Assembly: GCA_937930815.1 (NCBI GenBank)
Contig: CALHBQ010000450.1
Coordinates: 1-36,533, forward strand
From: an uncultured Saprospiraceae bacterium
GTDB taxonomy: Bacteria > Bacteroidota > Bacteroidia > Chitinophagales > Saprospiraceae
DNA: 36,533 nucleotides
Direction of reading: 5' to 3'
Shown here: positions 1-9,000 of the stretch, one piece after another
How the letters are laid out: each line of letters begins with the position of its first letter
Numbering within the stretch: the first letter of the stretch is position 1
Notes under the pieces: model-generated
The model's database searches: none
Told to the model about the DNA's origin: nothing
Seen by the model: only the letters and a program-made list of their open reading frames with translations
Program-made: the position numbers and the translations under genes

Positions 1-3000
1 AATAACCATATCATTAAAGATATTACAGTGGAACATTTTGATGGTTCAGGAATTTCGACTGTCAATACTGCCAATCTTATTACACTGGATAGTGTGAAAC
101 TAAAAAGTAATGGTGATTATGGATTCGGAACTGATGGCGCAGATTTGATTGAAGTTACGAACTGTATCGCCACTTTAAATGGGAAAGCTGGATTTTTTGT
201 TACTAGAATGGAAGATATTACAATCACAGGTTCCGAGGCTACACTTAATGGAGATGAAGGAATTAAATTGGTGGATATATCTGATGATAATGTAGGAGTG
301 AATATCACCAATGTAATTGCAGTTGATAATGGTTTGGATGGAGTTTTAATAGATGATTATACTATTGCCAATCTTAATAATGTAGCTGCAAACGCAAATT
401 ACGGAGCTGGAATCAGGATATTAAATGGTTCAACTTCTTTAGTTGGAACAAATCTTACTGCGAATAATAATATTGGAAGTCACGGTATTGACTTGAGCAG
501 TTCTGTAGGAGTCGATCTAACAACTGTTACATCGGTAGCAAATTTTGACAATGGATTAAATATTTTGAATTGCTCAGCAGCCAAAGTCACTGGAGGAACT
601 ATCACCGATAATGTCTCAGGAATATTAGCAGATGGCTGTAACAACTTAGAATTAGATGGTTTAGTTGTCAGTAACAACGACTTCGACGGTATTGAAATTC
701 AAAACAGTAGTCCAACAAGTATTAAAAATACAACCTCCCAAATGCATACATCAGGAGCAGGATTGCGATTGATTAATTCGTCAAATTGTACTGTTGATGG
801 ATTCACAGGTTCAAATAACATTTTAGGAATTAGTTGTGCTTCCAATAACCTTATTGCCATCAATTCCGCTTTCAATAATAACACCAGTAATGGAATTTTT
901 CTATCTGGTAGTAGCGGCTCTTTTGTAGGGACAGTTTCTTTTACAGGGAATGTTGGAGGCTTTAGTCAAGAGGGTGCGAGCAATAACACCACCATTCAGA
1001 ATTGTACTTTTGAGTCAAATGTAGATGGAATAACTTCCGATGATTGTGAAGGGTTCAACTTTGATGGAAACACAGTTGGTACTGCTGCAAACGGAAATAC
1101 TGGTAATGGAATTTGGGTTAATAATAGCTCCGGTACTAAGCCTGGAACTGGAGGAAACTCGGGGACTTTCGGCCAGTTACAAAAAGGGCTATTACTAGCG
1201 GGAGGTATTATTCAAAATAATACCATTACCAACAATGATTTTGGTATAAAAATAGAAGACGATGCAGCATTAGTTGAAATTACTAACAACGAAATCTATT
1301 GCAATTCCACTGCTGGAATAGATCGCACAAACAATACACCGCCCATTACGACGATTTCAAGTGCTTCCACGACGACGGTAACAGGAACAACTTTAGTTGC
1401 AAGTGGCTATATAGAGGTTTTTATCGATGATGACATGGGTTGTTCAGGTGCACCAGAGCAAGGAAAAACATTTGTTGGTTCTAACACTTTCTCAGGTAGC
1501 AATTGGTCTGTACCAATTTCAGGAGTAAGTGTAGGAGATAATTTGACAGCAACCATAACTGCGAATTCCAATAATACTTCTCAGTTCTCTATAGGAGTAA
1601 TAGCAGGGCCAACATGTCCAATTGGGTCTCCTGTTATAGTAACTGATCCAGGAGATGGTTCAATGACCCAAACATTAAGATGGGCAATAGACTGTGTAAA
1701 CGCAGATGCTTCTACTGATGAAATTCATTTCAACTTACCTGCTCCAGCACCAGGAGATAGTTTGAAAATACAACCGACTGGGCAATTGCCATTTGTAATT
1801 GATGATGATGTTTATTTTGATGGCACCACTCAACCTACTGGTGATAGAGTTTACATTGATGGTTCAATGGCAGGTTCGGCCATTTATGGTTTATCCCTTC
1901 AAGCCAATACAATTATTTTAAGACAATTAGGATTAATAAATTGGGGGCAAGATGGTATTCAAAATTTTGGAAATTCAGATTTGGATGATATTGAATTTTT
2001 GAGAAATGGTGGTGCTGGCGGTCCCGCAGGAAGTGGAATTCGTAATAATTCTGGATCTAATAATACGATTATCAATAATTCTTATTTCGAAGATAATGAA
2101 TATGGCGTAAGTGGATTCAGTTCATCGGATTTACAGATTTCTAATTCTAATTTTAAAAATCATGTCTATGGAGGCGTATTTCTAAATAATACGACAAATA
2201 GTATTTTGGATAACCTCGATTTGGATAATTGTTCAGACGGGATATCAGTAGTAGGCTTGTCTCAAAATACGTCCATTAATAATGTCACTTCATACAATAA
2301 TAACGATGTAGGAATTTATGTCGGCCAATCTGATGATGTGACAATCGACAATGCCACTTGTTTTAATAATGGAGATTATGGAATCCAATTTCTTGAAGCC
2401 AACAATAGTGATATTATAAACTCTACCATTTATTCCAATTCCGTGCATGGGGTTTACATTACAAATACAACAAATTTCACAATAGAGGACAATGATATCG
2501 GAGTCTCAGGTGGGAATACAGCTGATGGGATTTTGGTAGAAGATCTGGCTTTCAAACCTGGAGGAAATACCAATAATATAACTACTGCTGCAAGAGGTGG
2601 TTTACTTTCCACCGGTACGATTCAAAACAATAATATCCAAAATAATGGAGGTTATGGAGTACAGGCAAGTTCGTCATTAAGTACTTCTCCAAACTTGTAC
2701 ATTGTAAACAATAACATGCAGTGTAACCAATTGGGTGGAATTGTAAATCCAACTGGAACTGCTCCAACGATTTCAACTGCGAATCCTGCAACCGTTACGG
2801 GTACAGGTACTAATGGAAATACGATTCATTTATATACCCATAATACATCTTGTTCGAATGGTGCTCCTTGTCAAGGATTGATGCCTTTAGGTACAACTAC
2901 TGTTTCTGGTGGAGTGTGGAGTGTTGCAGCAACAGTAAGTGCAGGGACTCAAGTAACTGCAACTCAAACCACTTCAGGAAACAATACCTCGCCATTCTCA

Positions 3001-6000
3001 ACTTGTGCATTGGTCATGTTGATGTGTGATGCGGATACGACAAGTACCAATGTAACCTGTTTTGGTTTTGATGATGGAACAGCGACTTCAACTGGAAATT
3101 CTATGGCGAATTACACCTACACTTGGTCAAATAATCCATCAAGTCCAATTGGCCCACAACCTGGGCCTTCCACGATTACTGGCTTGTCACCAGGTACTTA
3201 TTATGTAACAGTTGCGGATGGAGCGGGCTGTATTGATGTCGATACATTTGTGATAACACAGCCATTCCCAATTGATTATTTTCTTGAATTAAAAGATGAG
3301 ACTTGTATAGGATTTAATAATGGTGAGGCACTAATGGAGGATTATGGAGCTGGATATACTGTTTTGTGGTCAACAGGATCAACGGCAAATCCGGTTACTA
3401 ATTTAGCACCTGGTATGTATTCTGTAACGGTAACCAATCCAGTTACTATGTGCGCAGACACAACTAATTTTACAATAAACCCTGGATTTAATACAATTGA
3501 CTCTACACGACATACAAACGTGACTTGTTTTGGTTTCGATGATGGAACAGCAACTGTCTTCGTAAATCCAATAACCACAGCTGCTGTTTATTCATGGTCA
3601 ACAGGGGCGACGACTTCTACCGTTACAGGTCTTTCACCAGGATGGCATTATATAACGGTGACCATTCCTCCAGGAGCAGATAATGCAGGCTGTTTTGAAA
3701 TAGATAGTGTGAATGTTTTAGAAGCAATCCCATTAAGTTACTTTACAGAAAAAACGGATGAAACCTGTGCAGGTGCCAACGATGGTACTGCGTTAGTTGA
3801 TGATTATGGCAATGGATACACTTACCTATGGTCAACTGGGTCAACTGCCTCAATGGTAAGTGGTCTGGTACCTGGTATGTATTCAGTGACGATTACAGAT
3901 CCAGTGTCCATGTGTATGGATACGGCTAATTTTACAATTAATCCAGCACCAGATCTTATTTTATCAATGGATTCGACCCATGTGACTTGTGTTGGTCTTA
4001 ATGATGGAACCGCTACTGTAAACATTAATACAGTCGTGGCAATGGATCCTTCACTTACGATTATGTGGTCAACTGGTTCGTCTGCAACTATGATAAGTGG
4101 CTTAGCACCTGGTGTTTATTCGGTAACGGTTGTTTACACGGAGCCAATTTCTGTAACAACTTGTTCCGAAACGAGATCGGTTACGATTAACGATGGAAAT
4201 CCACTGAATTATTATTCAGATATTGAAGATGAAACCTGTATAAATGGCAACGATGGTTCCGCATTTATTGATGATTTAGGAGCAGGGTACACCTACCTTT
4301 GGTCAACGGGCTCGACTGCTAATCCAATAACCAATTTAGGACCAGGTAATTATTCAGTTACTATAACGGAAGGTGTTCCGAATTTTTGTGCTGATACTTT
4401 TAATTTTGTAATCAATCCTGGTTTGTCATTAATTGCAAGTCTTGATTCGACTAATGTAACTTGTAATGGCTTTGATAATGGAACTGCAACTGTAACCTTA
4501 GATCCTAATATCGCTGGTTCGGCTACAGGAACAACAACCATCGAATGGTACACTTTCCCTGCAGGTACAATTGTTTCCACCTCAAATCCTGTTAGTAATT
4601 TAGCACCAGGACAATATGAGGTGGTGGTAACATTTATAGATGGAGGAGTCACCTGTTCTGAAACCGAAATCTTTTCAATTTCAGAGCCAGATCCGATTGT
4701 CTCAAACCTAAATTTCGAACATGAAAATTGTTTAGGTGCGAATGATGGTTCCGCTTCTGTTAATCCAACTGGTGGGACTTCTCCCTATACTTTTAGTTGG
4801 TCAACAGGTAGTACTGCATCAATGGTTTCTAATCTTAGCTCCGGCACCTATACAATAACAATCAGAGATGCCAATATGTGCGAGTTGACGGAAACATTTA
4901 TTATCAATCCAGGATACACACCAATAGACAACATCGTTGGAACCAATCTTTTGTGTTTTGAAGATATGACTGGTAGTGCACAGGTAATTTTGAATCCACC
5001 ACCTGTAGGCGCTCAACCTACTACATATTCATGGTCAAATGGAGCTACTGTAAATCCTAATCCAAATTTGGCAGCAGGTACTTATGGCGTAACCGTATCA
5101 ACAATAGTGACCAGCGGAGATGAATGTATCGGAACAGGCATGATTACCATTTCGCAACCCGATCCTTTAACCATTATGATGGACTCCAATAATGTAAGTT
5201 GTTTTGGAGGAAGCGATGGTACTGCTACTGCAAACGTAACAGGAGGCACGATGCCTTATAGCTATTTATGGAGCAACATGGCGAACACTTCCATGATTAC
5301 TGGACTAGCACCAGGGACTTATACAGTGACGGTTACAGATGGCAACGATTGTTCAGCAATTTCTTCAGTAGAAATTTTTGAACCATTAGAATACATCACC
5401 GGCATATCAGGAACCGATTTATTATGTAACGGAGACAACTCAGGAACTGCAGAGGTTTTGGTTTCAGGTAGCCCATTATTCTACATTTATTCTTGGTCAA
5501 ATGGAGATAATACAAGATCAATATCAGGTTTAGCGGCTGGAACTTATACCGTTACTGTTACAGATACAGATTTTGTTTGTGAAGAAATAGAAACCATTAC
5601 GATAAACGAACCACCTGTTTTGGGAGCAAGCCCAATTGCTTCAAATAGTGTTACTTGTTTTGGATTTTCGGATGGAACTTTGGAAACAAACCCAACTGGA
5701 GGAACGCTTCCATATACTTTTGCTTGGACTCCAGGAGGATATACAACTGCTAATGTAACTGGAGTTCCTCCAGGAGCCTATACAGTTGTGGTTACTGATG
5801 CTAATATGTGTCAATCTACGCCAGCCACCGTTTTTATTGGAGAGCCATTAGAGTTTTTGCTTGATTTGGATAGTACAGATTTGACTTGTTTTGAAAATGC
5901 AAGTGGTTCAATAACTGCAAATCCAATCAACGGCGTTTCACCAATCAATTACGCTTGGTCCAATGGGGCTTCAGGAATGACAACTTCAGGATTGGCAGTC

Positions 6001-9000
6001 GGATCTTATAGTGTAACAGCTACAGACGAAAATGGCTGTCTGGCAGAAGGAACTTCATCAGTTAATCAACCAACAATGGTTACGGGTACGACTTCTTCTA
6101 CGATTACAACTTGTAATGGAGATGATGATGGAACTGCGACCGCAACCGGAGCAGGAGGAACACCTGGTTATACCTATGCTTGGTCAAATGGCGATAACGG
6201 CCCAATGTCAGAAGACCTTTCTGCGGGTACTTATTTCGTAAGTATCACAGACCAAAACGGATGTGAAATTATCGAAGAAGTAGAAATAATAGAACCTGAT
6301 GAAATCTTTATCACATTCGATTCCACAAATGTAACCTGTGCTGGATTAAATGATGGAACCGCCACAGCAATGGCAACTGGAGGAACTGGAGGCCCATATG
6401 ATTTCATTTGGGAAGATGGAACCTTTGGTCCAAGTATCACAGGCCTATCTGCGGGTTTCCATGAAGTAGAAGCAATTGATGCCAATGGATGCTTTGGACT
6501 TTGGGATGTTGAAATTTTAGAACCTAACCCAATTGCACTTACGGCCTCAGCTACAAATATTACAGCAACAGGAGCAAATGACGGAACTGCAACAGCGAGT
6601 GGAGCAGGTGATTTTCCACCTTTCATGTACGCATGGTCCAATGGTGACACTGGTGCCAATATTTCAAATTTAGCCCCAGGTGGATATACCGTAACTTGTA
6701 CAGATACCAATGGATGTTTTGTAGAAGAAACAGTTTTTGTAGGGGGAATCAATTGTAATCTTATCGTTGATGTAATCGACATCACAAACGTAGATTGTAA
6801 TACTGGAACCAATGGAGCACTCACCGTAAATCATTCTGGAGGAACAGCTCCTCATACTTATATTTGGAGTAATGGTGGAAATACGCAGACCATAACGGGG
6901 CTTACTGCTGGTTCCTACTCAGTGACGGTTGTTGATGTTCAAAATTGTGTGGACTCAATGAGAGCGGTTATAACGGAACCAATGGCTATCATACCAAACC
7001 TGACCTCAGTGAATGTTTCTGGTTTGGGTATTAATGATGGTTCAGCCACTTTAGCACCGACAGGCGGAACACCAACCTATACCTACTTGTGGTCAACAGG
7101 TGCAACTACTTCTGCTGTGAATGGATTAGCTCCTGGAACCTATACCGCTACAATTACGGATGCAAATCAATGTGAAGAAATCGTAACGGTCAATATAAGT
7201 TCATTCAATTGTAATTTTGATGCTGGAGTAGCTACACCGATGGATGCAACCTGTTTTGGCGAACCAACGGGTAGTGTTTCTACCGCAGTTGTAGGTGGAA
7301 CGCCTCCATACAATTACACCTGGTCCAATGGTGAAACAACTTCTAATATTACAAATGTTTTAGCAGGTAATTATTCAGTGACGGTCATTGATGCAACAAA
7401 TTGTCCAGACACTTTGAGGGCAACCGTAAATGAGCCATCAATAATCGTTTTAGTTAATTCTTCAACCAATGAAATGAGTAATGGTGCCAACGACGGAACA
7501 GCTTCGGTAATTCCTTCTGGTGGTACACCAACCTATACTTATTTATGGTCAAATGGAGAAACGACTTCAATGATTTCGGGTTTAGCGCCAGGTGATTATA
7601 CTGTAACTTGTACCGATGCTAATGGCTGTGAACGTGAAAGTATGGTCATGACCATTGAACCTTACGTTTGTTCGTTTGCAGTTGCTTCGAGCAATACGAC
7701 TGATGTTTTATGTAACGGCGATGCTACTGGTGGAGCCACGGTTGCAACAACTGGAGGAACTGGTCCTTTTACATATGCTTGGAGTGACGGCTCCTCTGCT
7801 GCTGCTTTGACTGGCGTGATGGCAGGTACTTACTCCGTTTCAATAACAGATGCATTTGATTGTGTAGTTGTTGAAATGGTTGAAATAATGGAACCATCAG
7901 CAATTAGTGCAACTTCTTCAATAACTGGTTTAACAACCAATAATGGAAATGAAGGAACCGCAACTGCCAACCCATCGGGAGGTACGCCGAACTATACTTT
8001 TGTATGGTCAAATGGAGATACCAATCAAACTGCAACTGGTCTTACAGAAGGAACTTATTCAGTGACCTGTACAGATGCAAATGGATGTACCGTCATTTTA
8101 AATGATATCGAAATACCTGCGTTTGATTGTATTTTAGAAATAGAAAATATCACACCAACCGATGTCCTATGTTTTGGAGATATGGATGGAACAGCATCAG
8201 CTCAAGTGATTAATGCAGTTGGAAATGTGAATTACACGTGGTCATCAGGAGCAACCGTAAATCCAGCTACTAATTTGGAAGCTGGAACGTACACATTGGT
8301 CGTTTCAGATGATACGAATTGTACAGATGAGTCAGATGTTGAAATAGCTGAACCATCAGCAATCACCTCTAATTTATCAACGAACAACCAATCGGCTGCA
8401 GGTGTAAATGATGGAAGTGCTTCAGTCAATCCAATGGGTGGAACACCTCCTTATAGTGTTACATGGTCCAATGGAGATACTGGAAATAATACTTCAGGAT
8501 TAGCACCAGGGAATTATACTGTTTCAATTTTGGATGTTAATAATTGTGAGATAACAGAACCATTTACCATTCAAAATTTCAATTGTGATTTAGAAATCAT
8601 AAACCTAACCTCAACACCTGTAACTTGCTTTGGTGACAATGATGGAACCGCAACGCCAATTGTAACAGGTGGAGATGGAAATTACACGTTCAGTTGGAGC
8701 AATGGCTCAGTTGATTCGATCGTGACCAATGGAACGGCAGGACTTCAGATTTTATCAGTTTCTGATAATTCAAATTGTACAGATGCAGATACTGTTACGA
8801 TTGGAGGTCCGCCAGAACTATTTGTAAATTTAACTACAACTGATGAATCTGCCGCTGGCGCTATGGATGGAACGGCACTGGTCGCTCCAAGTGGAGGTGT
8901 GCCAGCTTATACCATTCTTTGGTCAACAGGTGATGCGACAAATTCGATTGTTGGCTTATCGCCAAACACCTACTCAGTAGAAGTAACGGATATGAATAAT

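Noticed and set aside
6231-6824. A 197-codon open frame on the - strand inside the adhesin, and many similar shorter ones across 100-10100
   Set aside because: They are antisense shadows of the SprB and beta-helix repeats: low-complexity Ser/Val/Pro content, no start context, and periodic like the repeats on the other strand.
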